5,816 nucleotides of DNA, taken from positions 1-5,816 of the forward strand of contig JBLMWU010000269.1 in NCBI GenBank assembly GCA_050257395.1, given 5' to 3'. Shown piece by piece: positions 1-5,507 of the stretch. The stretch is from JAIRTY01 sp050257395. GTDB lineage: Bacteria; Actinomycetota; Actinomycetes; Streptosporangiales; Streptosporangiaceae. The notes under the pieces are model-generated. The model worked only from the letters and a program-made list of their open reading frames with translations. It ran no database searches and was not told the origin of the DNA. Numbering within the stretch: the stretch's first letter is position 1; every line of letters starts with the position of its first letter. The position numbers and the translations under genes are program-made.

Positions 1-326
1 GGCGCGGGCGCGCGGCTCAGCCTGCGCTGGAGGATGGCGCCGAGCGCGTCGAGGCGGTCCTCGATGCGCAGCAGCGACCCGCTGATGCCGCCGAGGAGGA
101 CCGAGCCCAGGACGATCAGCACCGGGGCGGCCTGGCCCACCGCCCGGCGCAGCGACGGATCGAGCACGCTGGCGCCGTCCAGCACGGCGACCATGAGGGT
201 GACCAGGGCGATGCCGTCGGTGACAAGGTCGCGGACCCGCTGCGGCAGCCGTTCACCCACAAAAACGCCGATGGCGGAGCCGGCCAGCACGGTGGCGACG
301 TTCAGCAGCGTCCCGAGGCCGGGCAT
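1..326 (-). CDS. DUF554 family membrane protein (YqgA/YdfK-like), N-terminal part
   Basis: This is the first 108 codons of a leftward gene cut by the window edge; complete family members are roughly 220-240 residues. The N-terminus, beginning MPGLGTLLNVATVLAGSAIG, matches the DUF554 pattern: a G-T-L-x-N-V start, a Gly-rich first membrane helix, then a G-E-R-L-P basic/acidic turn. Hydrophobic segments lie at about residues 6-23, 38-50 and 66-83, followed by a charged stretch (L-R-I-E-D-R-L-D-A-L-G, 85-95), also typical of the family. The ATG overlaps the thioesterase stop as TGATG, and no good Shine-Dalgarno lies before it, so it is probably translated by coupling to the upstream gene. DUF554 proteins are integral membrane proteins of unproven function, sometimes proposed as transporters. 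The family call rests on remembered sequence pattern, not on a search. Confidence 0.8.
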   Translation of the reverse strand, partial: MPGLGTLLNVATVLAGSAIGVFVGERLPQRVRDLVTDGIALVTLMVAVLDGASVLDPSLRRAVGQAAPVLIVLGSVLLGGISGSLLRIEDRLDALGAILQRRLSRAPA

Positions 327-829
327 CAGGCGGTGCCGCGCCCGTCGCTGCCCTCGCCGCCCGCGGGCACGGCCATGCCCGCGACCCCGCCCGGCCGGCC
401 TTCGTGACCGGGGACCCGGTCGCTGAGCAGACAGGTGAGCCGGGCGGTGCACACCCGCCGGCCCTGCTCGTCGCTGATCACGATCTCGTAGCTGGTGATC
501 GTCCGGCCGCCGTGCAGCCGGGTGGCCACGCCGGTGACGTTGCCGCTGGTCGCGGCCCGGTGGTGGGTCGCGCTGATCTCGATGCCCATGGTGACCCGGT
601 CCAGGCCGGCGTGCAGGCCCGCCCCGAGCGAGCCCAGCGTCTCCGCCAGCACGCAGGAGGCGCCGCCGTGCAGCAGGCCGTACGGCTGCGTGTTGCCCGC
701 CACCGGCATGGTGCCGACCACGCGCTCCGCGGATGCCTCCAGCACGGTGATGCCCATCCGCTCCACCAGCGTGTCCCGGCTCATCGCCACGAAGGCCTCT
801 GTGATCAGCCGGCTGCTGTCCTGCTCCAC
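326..829 (-). CDS. PaaI/EntH-type hotdog-fold acyl-CoA thioesterase
   Basis: The 167-residue product is a predicted cytoplasmic thioesterase that hydrolyses acyl-CoA or aryl-CoA esters. The core motif, N-T-Q-P-Y-G-L-L-H-G-G-A-S-C-V-L-A-E-T at residues 46-64, is the hotdog active site. Gln48, His54, Glu63 and Ser67 fall at the same numbers as the catalytic residues I recall for E. coli EntH/YbdB, so the enzyme should be active. The central helix is followed by M-G-I-E-I-S-A-T-H-H (81-90) and the usual C-terminal strands. A Gly/Pro-rich tail from about residue 138 to 167 extends past the fold and is probably disordered. I chose the GTG at 829 because AGGAGG sits 5 bases upstream; an ATG at codon 16 (784) lacks such a site and would remove the N-terminal helix. 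It leads a two-gene unit with the DUF554 gene. No enterobactin or phenylacetate genes are nearby, so the substrate is unknown. Confidence 0.9.
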   Translation of the reverse strand: MEQDSSRLITEAFVAMSRDTLVERMGITVLEASAERVVGTMPVAGNTQPYGLLHGGASCVLAETLGSLGAGLHAGLDRVTMGIEISATHHRAATSGNVTGVATRLHGGRTITSYEIVISDEQGRRVCTARLTCLLSDRVPGHEGRPGGVAGMAVPAGGEGSDGRGTA

Positions 830-834
830 TGCCA

Positions 835-840
835 CCTCCT
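835..840 (-). promoter_or_regulatory. Ribosome binding site of the thioesterase gene
   Basis: On the minus strand AGGAGG lies 5 bases before the GTG at 829. It is a perfect anti-16S match and decides the start in favour of GTG over the internal ATG at codon 16. Confidence 0.85.
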
Positions 841-844
841 GCCC

Positions 845-860
845 GCGGCGGCGCCGCCGC
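845..860. repeat. 16-bp perfect palindrome in the thioesterase leader
   Basis: GCGGCGGCGCCGCCGC reads the same on both strands and ends 4 bases upstream of the thioesterase ribosome binding site. It is built of simple GCC/GGC units, so it may be a by-product of base composition. In RNA it could fold or dimerise beside the ribosome binding site; in DNA it could be an operator. Confidence 0.5.
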
Positions 861-869
861 CGTACCGGA

Positions 870-875
870 AGCCTA
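870..875 (-). promoter_or_regulatory. Possible -10 box for the thioesterase/DUF554 unit
   Basis: The minus strand reads TAGGCT here, close to the actinomycete TAGRRT -10 form, about 40 bases before the GTG start. No recognisable TTGAC -35 lies 16-19 bases upstream, where the sequence is nearly all G and C. The call is tentative. Confidence 0.3.
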
Positions 876-904
876 GAGACGCACCGGCCGCCGGCCGCAC
901 CCGG

Positions 905-958
905 TGTCCCGCTGGCGGGCGCCGGGCAGCCGCCGGGAAACGGGGTACCAGCGGGACA
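905..958. repeat. 11-bp perfect inverted repeat between divergent genes
   Basis: TGTCCCGCTGG at 905-915 is matched by its exact reverse complement CCAGCGGGACA at 948-958, with 32 bases between. Arm centres are 43 bp apart, about four helical turns, so both arms would face the same side of the DNA. It lies upstream of the candidate thioesterase promoter and about 100 bases upstream of the epimerase promoter region. This fits a two-site operator or a stem-loop, but no regulator gene is in the window to pair with it. Confidence 0.55.
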
Positions 959-1049
959 GGATTGGCATAACGGATCGGCTGAGCACTCCGCGGGCCAGTG
1001 TGACAGCACGCCACCCAGGTCCGCTGCAAGACGAAAGTCCTTTTCTGGT

Positions 1050-1086
1050 GGAACGGCGTGACTTCCTGTGCGGTTCTGTTGAGAAT
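1050..1086 (+). promoter_or_regulatory. Candidate promoter(s) of the secreted epimerase gene
   Basis: Two overlapping readings are possible. A housekeeping-type promoter would be GTGACT (1058-1063), 17 bases, then GAGAAT (1081-1086). An ECF-sigma-type promoter would be GGAAC (1050-1054), 18 bases, then GTT (1073-1075), resembling the Streptomyces SigR-like pattern; CGGTTC at 1071-1076 also gives a 16-base spacing. Each would start transcription within about 40 bases of the ATG. The sequence cannot decide which is used, if either. Confidence 0.35.
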
Positions 1087-1108
1087 GCGACGGAGAGCGT
1101 AACCCAAC

Positions 1109-1114
1109 GGAGGG
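1109..1114 (+). promoter_or_regulatory. Ribosome binding site of the epimerase gene
   Basis: GGAGGG lies 7 bases before the ATG at 1122. It supports this start over the in-frame ATG codons 16 and 18, which have no comparable site. This matters because the favoured start places a TTA codon and most of the signal peptide inside the gene. Confidence 0.8.
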
Positions 1115-1121
1115 AGCAGAG

Positions 1122-1256
1122 ATGCGCTCATTGTTAACGCTCACTAGGAATCGCCGGTGGTCAGCGATGGGGATGGCGGGGGTTGGCGTCCTCGCGCTGG
1201 CGGTGGCGGGTTCGATGGGCATGGGGCTCGCGCCGGGCGGGAACATGGCACGTGCC
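1122..1256 (+). other. Signal peptide coding region of the epimerase
   Basis: Codons 1-45 encode a long actinomycete-style export signal with a basic n-region, a Met/Val/Ala/Gly-rich core and a likely signal peptidase I site after A-R-A (43-45). The twin arginines at 11-12 are followed by W-S-A, a poor match to the Tat motif, so Sec export is more likely. There is no lipobox with a cysteine at the cleavage point (the first Cys is residue 49), so it is probably not a lipoprotein. Confidence 0.75.
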
Positions 1257-2495
1257 GGCGGCAGCTGCAGCCCCAAGGTCTCGAGCAAGCCCTTCGGCCA
1301 GGCGGTCGAGCCCTACACGCACAAGACCGAGACGGTTTTCCAGTACACCCTGACCAACTGCAGTGGCATGCAGGTCAAGCTGCTGACCTACGGCGCCATC
1401 CAGCAGTCGATCACCGTCCCGGACCGGCACGGGAAGCGGGCGGACGTCATCCTCGGCTTCGCCACGCTCAACGACTACGTCACGAAGGCCAGCGCGCCGC
1501 CGCCGGTCGGCGGGCCGTATTTCGGCGAGACCATCGGCCGCTACGGCAACCGGATCGCGCACGGCCGGTTCGACCTGAACGGCCAGACCTACTACCTGCC
1601 GCAGAACAACAACGGCAACAGCCTGCACGGCGGCAACGTCGGCTTCGGGAACCACATCTGGTCCGCCAAGGTGGTCCACGTGCCCGGCGCGGCGGCGGTG
1701 GCGATGACCCTCGTCAGCCCGAACGGCGATGAGAGCACCACGCAGGAGCCCGGCTGCACGAACACCGTCGGCAGCGACTCCCATCCGTGCAACGGCTACC
1801 CGGCCCAGCTCACGCTGACCGTCACGTTCACCCTGAACAACGCCGGCCAGCTGGGCATGCAGTACCACGCCGTCAACAACGACCCGACGCTTGCGACGGT
1901 CGTCAACTTCACCAACCACGACTACTTCAACCTGGCCGGGGAGGGCGCGCCGGTCGGCACGGCCTACAGCCAGCCGATCATGATCAACGCGGACCGCTAC
2001 TCCCCGACCAACGCGACCCAGATCCCGCTGCCGCTCCCGCACGGGGTGCCGGTCGCGGGCACGCCGTTCGACTTCCGGGCCCCGCACACCATCGGATCCC
2101 GGATCGGCAACGTCAGCGACCCCGGGGCGACCGTCCAGGGGTTCAACCAGCTGCTGATCGGCCAGGGTTATGACCACAACTGGATCCTGAACCCGAAGAC
2201 CTCCGCCACCACCGGGCCGAACGGCCTCAACCTCGCCGCCCGCGCCACCGACCCGGCGAGCGGCCGCACGCTGACCGTCTGGACCGACCAGCCGGGCGTC
2301 CAGTTCTACACGGGCAACTTCCTGACCGGAACGCTCGTGGGGATCAGCGGGCACGCCTACCGGCAGGGTGCTGGCTACACCTTCGAGACCCAGCACTTCC
2401 CCGACTCACCGAACGAGCCGGACTTCCCGTCAACCGTCCTGGGGCCCGGGAAGACCTTCGACTCCCTGACCATCTATCAGTTCACCGCGCACTGA
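1122..2495 (+). CDS. Secreted aldose 1-epimerase (galactose mutarotase, GalM family)
   Basis: The 457-residue product should interconvert alpha and beta anomers of an aldohexose, acting outside the cell. Residues 1-45 form a signal peptide: basic start with Arg9, Arg11 and Arg12, hydrophobic core about 14-38, and an A-R-A site before Gly46. The mature part is a GalM beta-sandwich with all signature residues: Arg144 (Y-G-N-R-I), His169 (N-S-L-H-G-G), His266 (N-F-T-N-H-D-Y-F-N-L, predicted acid), Asp351 (G-Y-D-H-N) and Glu422 (E-T-Q-H-F-P-D-S-P-N, predicted base). Cytosolic GalM is about 340-350 residues; the extra length is the signal region plus an insertion near 201-226. Cysteines 49, 80, 212 and 223 are the only ones and could form two disulfides. 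Codon 5 is TTA, in a run of rare codons. The gene has its own ribosome binding site and is followed by strong hairpins, so it is probably monocistronic. No sugar transporter or glycosidase is adjacent; the true substrate is unknown. Confidence 0.92.
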   Translation: MRSLLTLTRNRRWSAMGMAGVGVLALAVAGSMGMGLAPGGNMARAGGSCSPKVSSKPFGQAVEPYTHKTETVFQYTLTNCSGMQVKLLTYGAIQQSITVPDRHGKRADVILGFATLNDYVTKASAPPPVGGPYFGETIGRYGNRIAHGRFDLNGQTYYLPQNNNGNSLHGGNVGFGNHIWSAKVVHVPGAAAVAMTLVSPNGDESTTQEPGCTNTVGSDSHPCNGYPAQLTLTVTFTLNNAGQLGMQYHAVNNDPTLATVVNFTNHDYFNLAGEGAPVGTAYSQPIMINADRYSPTNATQIPLPLPHGVPVAGTPFDFRAPHTIGSRIGNVSDPGATVQGFNQLLIGQGYDHNWILNPKTSATTGPNGLNLAARATDPASGRTLTVWTDQPGVQFYTGNFLTGTLVGISGHAYRQGAGYTFETQHFPDSPNEPDFPSTVLGPGKTFDSLTIYQFTAH

Positions 2496-2503
2496 CGGCC
2501 GGC

Positions 2504-2533
2504 TGCGGGGGGCGCTGACCGCGGCCCCCCGCA
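2504..2533 (+). terminator. Terminator-like hairpin 1 after the epimerase gene
   Basis: TGCGGGGGGC (2504-2513) pairs perfectly with GCCCCCCGCA (2524-2533) around a 10-base loop, beginning 8 bases after the stop codon. There is no following T run, as is common for actinobacterial terminators. Confidence 0.7.
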
Positions 2534-2545
2534 CAGGCCGGTTCA

Positions 2546-2583
2546 CCCGGGCGGGCGCCTTCACCGGCTGGCGCCCGCCCGGG
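2546..2583 (+). terminator. Terminator-like hairpin 2 (14-bp perfect stem)
   Basis: CCCGGGCGGGCGCC (2546-2559) pairs perfectly with GGCGCCCGCCCGGG (2570-2583), loop TTCACCGGCT. With hairpin 1 it makes a tandem terminator that should insulate polA from epimerase transcription. It has no T tract. The left arm can also pair with 2586-2595, giving an alternative fold. Confidence 0.7.
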
Positions 2584-2594
2584 ATCCGCCCGGG
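2575..2594. repeat. 9-bp direct repeat upstream of polA
   Basis: CCGCCCGGG occurs at 2575-2583 and again at 2586-2594, one helical turn (11 bp) apart and overlapping the expected -35 region of polA. The first copy is part of hairpin 2. It may be an operator-like tandem site or only GC-rich redundancy. Confidence 0.45.
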
Positions 2595-2610
2595 TGTCGG
2601 TGCCGGCCAC

Positions 2611-2616
2611 TAGACT
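2611..2616 (+). promoter_or_regulatory. polA -10 box giving a probable leaderless mRNA
   Basis: TAGACT fits the actinomycete TAGRNT/TANNNT -10 form and ends 6 bases before the GTG at 2623. Transcription would therefore begin at, or within a base or so of, the start codon. No Shine-Dalgarno lies upstream of the GTG, which supports leaderless translation. No clear -35 hexamer is visible 17-18 bases upstream. Confidence 0.65.
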
Positions 2617-2622
2617 GCCCGC

Positions 2623-5397
2623 GTGGCGACGAAGGCGACGCAGGCTCCCGCTGCCGGGCCCGGCCACCCGGGTGGCCCGCCCGAGCATGGCCGGCTGCTG
2701 CTCCTGGACGGGCATTCCCTGGCCTACCGGGCGTTCCATGCCCTGCCGCCGGAGAACTTCTCCACCACCACCGGGCAGCCCACCAACGCCGTCTTCGGCT
2801 TCACCTCCATGCTCATCAACGTGCTGGCCGACGAGCAGCCGACCCACGTCGCGGTCGCCTTCGACCGGAGCGAGCCGACCTTCCGCCACGAGCAGTACGT
2901 CGAGTACAAGGCCAACCGGAAGGAAACCCCGGACGCCTTCCGCAGCCAGCTCAGCCTGATCTTCGAGGTGCTCGACGCCCTCGGCATCCCGCGGCTGTCC
3001 GTGGCCGGCTACGAGGCGGACGACATCATCGCCACCCTCTCGGTCCAGGCCACCGCCGGCGGGATGGACGTCCTCATCGTCTCCGGCGACCGGGACACCT
3101 ACCAGCTGGTCAACGAGCACGTCACGGTGCTGATGAACCGCAGGGGCATCAGCGAGATGACCCGGTTCACGCCGGAGGAGGTCTTCGCCAAGTACGGGCT
3201 CACCCCGGCTCAGTACCCGGACTACGCGGCGCTGCGCGGAGACCCGAGCGACAACCTGCCGAACATCCCCGGCGTGGGCGAGAAGACCGCGGCCCGGTGG
3301 ATCGCCGAGTTCGGGTCGCTGAGCGAGCTGGTCGACCGGGTGGACGAGGTGAAGGGCAAGGCGGGCGACAAGCTCCGCGAGCACCTCGGGGACGTCCTGC
3401 GCAACCGCCAGCTCACCGAGCTCACCCGCGACGTGCCGCTGGAGTCGCGCCCGGAGGACCTGCACCCCGTCCCGTGGGACTGGGACCGGATCCTGCAGCT
3501 GTTCGACACCCTCCAGTTCCGCGTGCTCCGGGAGCGGCTCAACACCAAGCTGCCGGACGGGATCGCCGGGGTGAGCCCGGCGGCCGGGACTGCCGCTGAG
3601 GAGCCAGGCGGGGCCTTCGAGGTGGACGTCGCGCAGCCGGGGCCGGGCGAGGTCGCGGCCTGGCTGGCGGAGCACACGGCCGGCCCGGGGCGGGCCGGCC
3701 TGGCCGTGGACGGCAGCTGGCAGCGCGGCACCGGCATCCTGAACCGGCTGGCCGTGGCCACGCCCGACGGCGCGGGCGCCGCCATCGACCCGATGACCAT
3801 CACCGAGGACGACGAGCGGGCGCTGGCCGGCTGGCTGGCGGACAGCAGCGCCGCCAAGGCCCTGCACGACGCCAAGGGCCCGCTGCACGCCATGGCGGCC
3901 CGCGGGCTGACCCTGGCCGGGCTGACCATGGACACCGCGCTGGCGGCGTACCTGGCCCTGCCCGGGCAGCGCTCCTTCGAGCTCGCCGACCTGGCCCTGC
4001 GCTACCTGCACAAGGAGCTGCGCGAGGACAGCGCCGCCACCGGGCAGCTGACCCTGGACCTGTCCGGCGAGGAGGAGACCGAGGCGCAGGCGGCCACCGC
4101 GCTGGTGCTGCGCGCCCGGGCCACCGCCGAGCTGGGTGACGTCCTGGACGAGGACCTGGCCCGGCGCGGCGCGGCCGACCTGCTGCGCGAGGTCGAGCTG
4201 CCGCTGGTCAGCGTGCTCGCCGCGATGGAGCAGGTGGGCATCGCGGCCGACTCCGATCACTTCGCCGCCATGTCCGCGGGCCTGGGCGGGGAGGTCAAGG
4301 CGGCCGAGCAGGCCGCGTTCGCCACCGTCGGGCACGAGTTCAACCTGGGCTCGCCCAAGCAGCTCCAGGAAGTCCTCTTCACCGAGCTCGGGCTGCCCAA
4401 GACCAAGCGGATCAAGACCGGCTACACCACCGACTCGGAGGCGCTGACCGGGCTGCTCGCCCAGACCGAGCACCCGGTGCTGGTGCACCTGCTGCGGTAC
4501 CGGGACGTCGCCAAGCTCAAGAGCATCGTGGACACGCTGATCCCGATGGCGGGCGAGGACGGGCGGATCCACACCACCTACAACCAGATGATCGCGGCCA
4601 CCGGCCGGCTGTCGTCCACCGAGCCCAACCTGCAGAACATCCCGATCCGGACCGAGGAGGGCCGCCGGATCCGGCGGGGGTTCGTGGTCGGCGGCGGCTA
4701 CGAGTGCCTGCTCACGGCCGACTACAGCCAGATCGAGCTGCGGATCATGGCGCACCTCTCCGGCGACCAGGCGCTGAAGGACGCGTTCAGCTCCGGGCAC
4801 GACTTCCACGCCGAGACCGCCTCCCGGGTGTTCGGGCTGGCGCCGCAGGAGGTCACCGGCGACCTGCGCAGCCGGATCAAGGCCATGAACTACGGCCTCG
4901 CCTACGGCCTGTCCGCCTATGGGCTGTCCCAGCAGCTGCGGGTCGCCGTCGAGGAGGCCCGGGCGCTGATGGACGGCTACTTCGAGCAGTTCGGCGGGGT
5001 GCGCGACTACCTGCACGAGGTGGTCGTGGCGGCCCGGCAGGACGGTTACACCGAGACCATGCTCGGCCGCCGCCGCTACCTGCCCGACCTGAACTCCGAC
5101 AACCGGCAGCGCCGCGAGATGGCCGAGCGGATGGCCCTGAACGCGCCCATCCAGGGCTCCGCCGCCGACATCATCAAGGTGGCCATGCTCGGGGTGGACA
5201 AGGCGCTCCGCGAGGCGGGCCTGCGGTCCCGGATGCTGCTGCAGGTCCACGACGAGCTGGTGTTCGAGGTGGCCCCCGGCGAGCTGGAGCAGCTGCGGGA
5301 ACTCGTCACCGGGGCCATGTGCGGCGCGGCCGACCTGACCGTGCCGCTGGAGGTGTCCATCGGCACCGGCCGCAGCTGGGCCGAGGCCGCCCACTGA
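2623..5397 (+). CDS. polA: DNA polymerase I
   Basis: The 924-residue enzyme (E. coli 928) fills gaps in excision repair and removes RNA primers from Okazaki fragments. Residues 1-23 are a variable tail. The 5' nuclease domain (about 24-310) has its metal ligands: Asp29, Asp81, Glu131/Asp133/Asp134, Asp156/Asp158 and Asp207/Asp210, then a helix-hairpin-helix at I-P-G-V-G-E-K-T-A (215-223). The 3'-5' exonuclease domain (about 330-515) is degenerate: D-G-S at 363-365 replaces the D-x-E motif, and the third motif lacks its Tyr and Asp, so proofreading is predicted absent, as in other actinobacterial PolA. The polymerase domain (about 520-924) is complete: motif A D-Y-S-Q-I-E-L-R (Asp700, Glu705), motif B with Arg749, Lys753 and Tyr757, and motif C V-H-D-E (His876, Asp877). 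Numbering runs 5 below E. coli. Tyr757 replaces the E. coli Phe762. The GTG start is set by the leaderless -10 box. rpsA follows after 282 bases. Confidence 0.98.
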   Translation: MATKATQAPAAGPGHPGGPPEHGRLLLLDGHSLAYRAFHALPPENFSTTTGQPTNAVFGFTSMLINVLADEQPTHVAVAFDRSEPTFRHEQYVEYKANRKETPDAFRSQLSLIFEVLDALGIPRLSVAGYEADDIIATLSVQATAGGMDVLIVSGDRDTYQLVNEHVTVLMNRRGISEMTRFTPEEVFAKYGLTPAQYPDYAALRGDPSDNLPNIPGVGEKTAARWIAEFGSLSELVDRVDEVKGKAGDKLREHLGDVLRNRQLTELTRDVPLESRPEDLHPVPWDWDRILQLFDTLQFRVLRERLNTKLPDGIAGVSPAAGTAAEEPGGAFEVDVAQPGPGEVAAWLAEHTAGPGRAGLAVDGSWQRGTGILNRLAVATPDGAGAAIDPMTITEDDERALAGWLADSSAAKALHDAKGPLHAMAARGLTLAGLTMDTALAAYLALPGQRSFELADLALRYLHKELREDSAATGQLTLDLSGEEETEAQAATALVLRARATAELGDVLDEDLARRGAADLLREVELPLVSVLAAMEQVGIAADSDHFAAMSAGLGGEVKAAEQAAFATVGHEFNLGSPKQLQEVLFTELGLPKTKRIKTGYTTDSEALTGLLAQTEHPVLVHLLRYRDVAKLKSIVDTLIPMAGEDGRIHTTYNQMIAATGRLSSTEPNLQNIPIRTEEGRRIRRGFVVGGGYECLLTADYSQIELRIMAHLSGDQALKDAFSSGHDFHAETASRVFGLAPQEVTGDLRSRIKAMNYGLAYGLSAYGLSQQLRVAVEEARALMDGYFEQFGGVRDYLHEVVVAARQDGYTETMLGRRRYLPDLNSDNRQRREMAERMALNAPIQGSAADIIKVAMLGVDKALREAGLRSRMLLQVHDELVFEVAPGELEQLRELVTGAMCGAADLTVPLEVSIGTGRSWAEAAH

Positions 5398-5402
5398 GGG
5401 CC

Positions 5403-5467
5403 GCCGCCGTGACCCGGCTCGTCCGGCGCGGGCGCGTTAGGGCACAGGCAGGTCACAGGACGGCGGC
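5403..5467 (+). terminator. Imperfect stem after polA, possible terminator
   Basis: GCCGCCGT (5403-5410) pairs with ACGGCGGC (5460-5467), and the adjoining GACC (5411-5414) pairs with GGTC (5451-5454), leaving a 5-base bulge (5455-5459) and a loop of about 36 bases. It starts 5 bases after the polA stop and ends 5 bases before the rpsA -35 box. It may stop polA transcripts, but the long loop makes this uncertain. CACAGG also repeats at 5443-5448 and 5454-5459, 11 bp apart. Confidence 0.35.
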
Positions 5468-5472
5468 TCAGA

Positions 5473-5501
5473 TTGACCCTGTGTCCGGACTCTCATATCC
5501 T
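5473..5501 (+). promoter_or_regulatory. Housekeeping promoter for rpsA
   Basis: TTGACC (5473-5478), a 17-base spacer, then TATCCT (5496-5501) closely fits the principal sigma factor consensus and is the best promoter in the window. It implies a start near 5508 and a leader of about 170 nt before the rpsA ATG, fitting high constitutive expression of a ribosomal protein gene. Confidence 0.8.
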
Positions 5502-5507
5502 GAACGC

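Noticed and set aside
1146..1163. Tat export signal in the epimerase (Arg11-Arg12)
   Set aside because: The residues after the twin arginines are W-S-A rather than x-F-L-K, and the core is strongly hydrophobic, so Sec is the better reading.
830..1288. Upstream extension of the thioesterase frame to an ATG at 1288
   Set aside because: The extension crosses the divergent intergenic region and the epimerase start, has no hotdog homology, and the AGGAGG at 835-840 fixes the start at 829.
1161..2396. A 411-codon minus-strand frame opposite the epimerase gene
   Set aside because: It has low-complexity Arg/Val/Gly-rich composition and no ribosome binding site or known motif. The plus strand has clear GalM motifs.
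2482..5394. A 970-codon open frame on the minus strand opposite the whole of polA
   Set aside because: It mirrors polA codon structure, is rich in Gly, Arg, His, Val and Gln with no recognisable domain, and is the expected antisense shadow of a high-GC gene.
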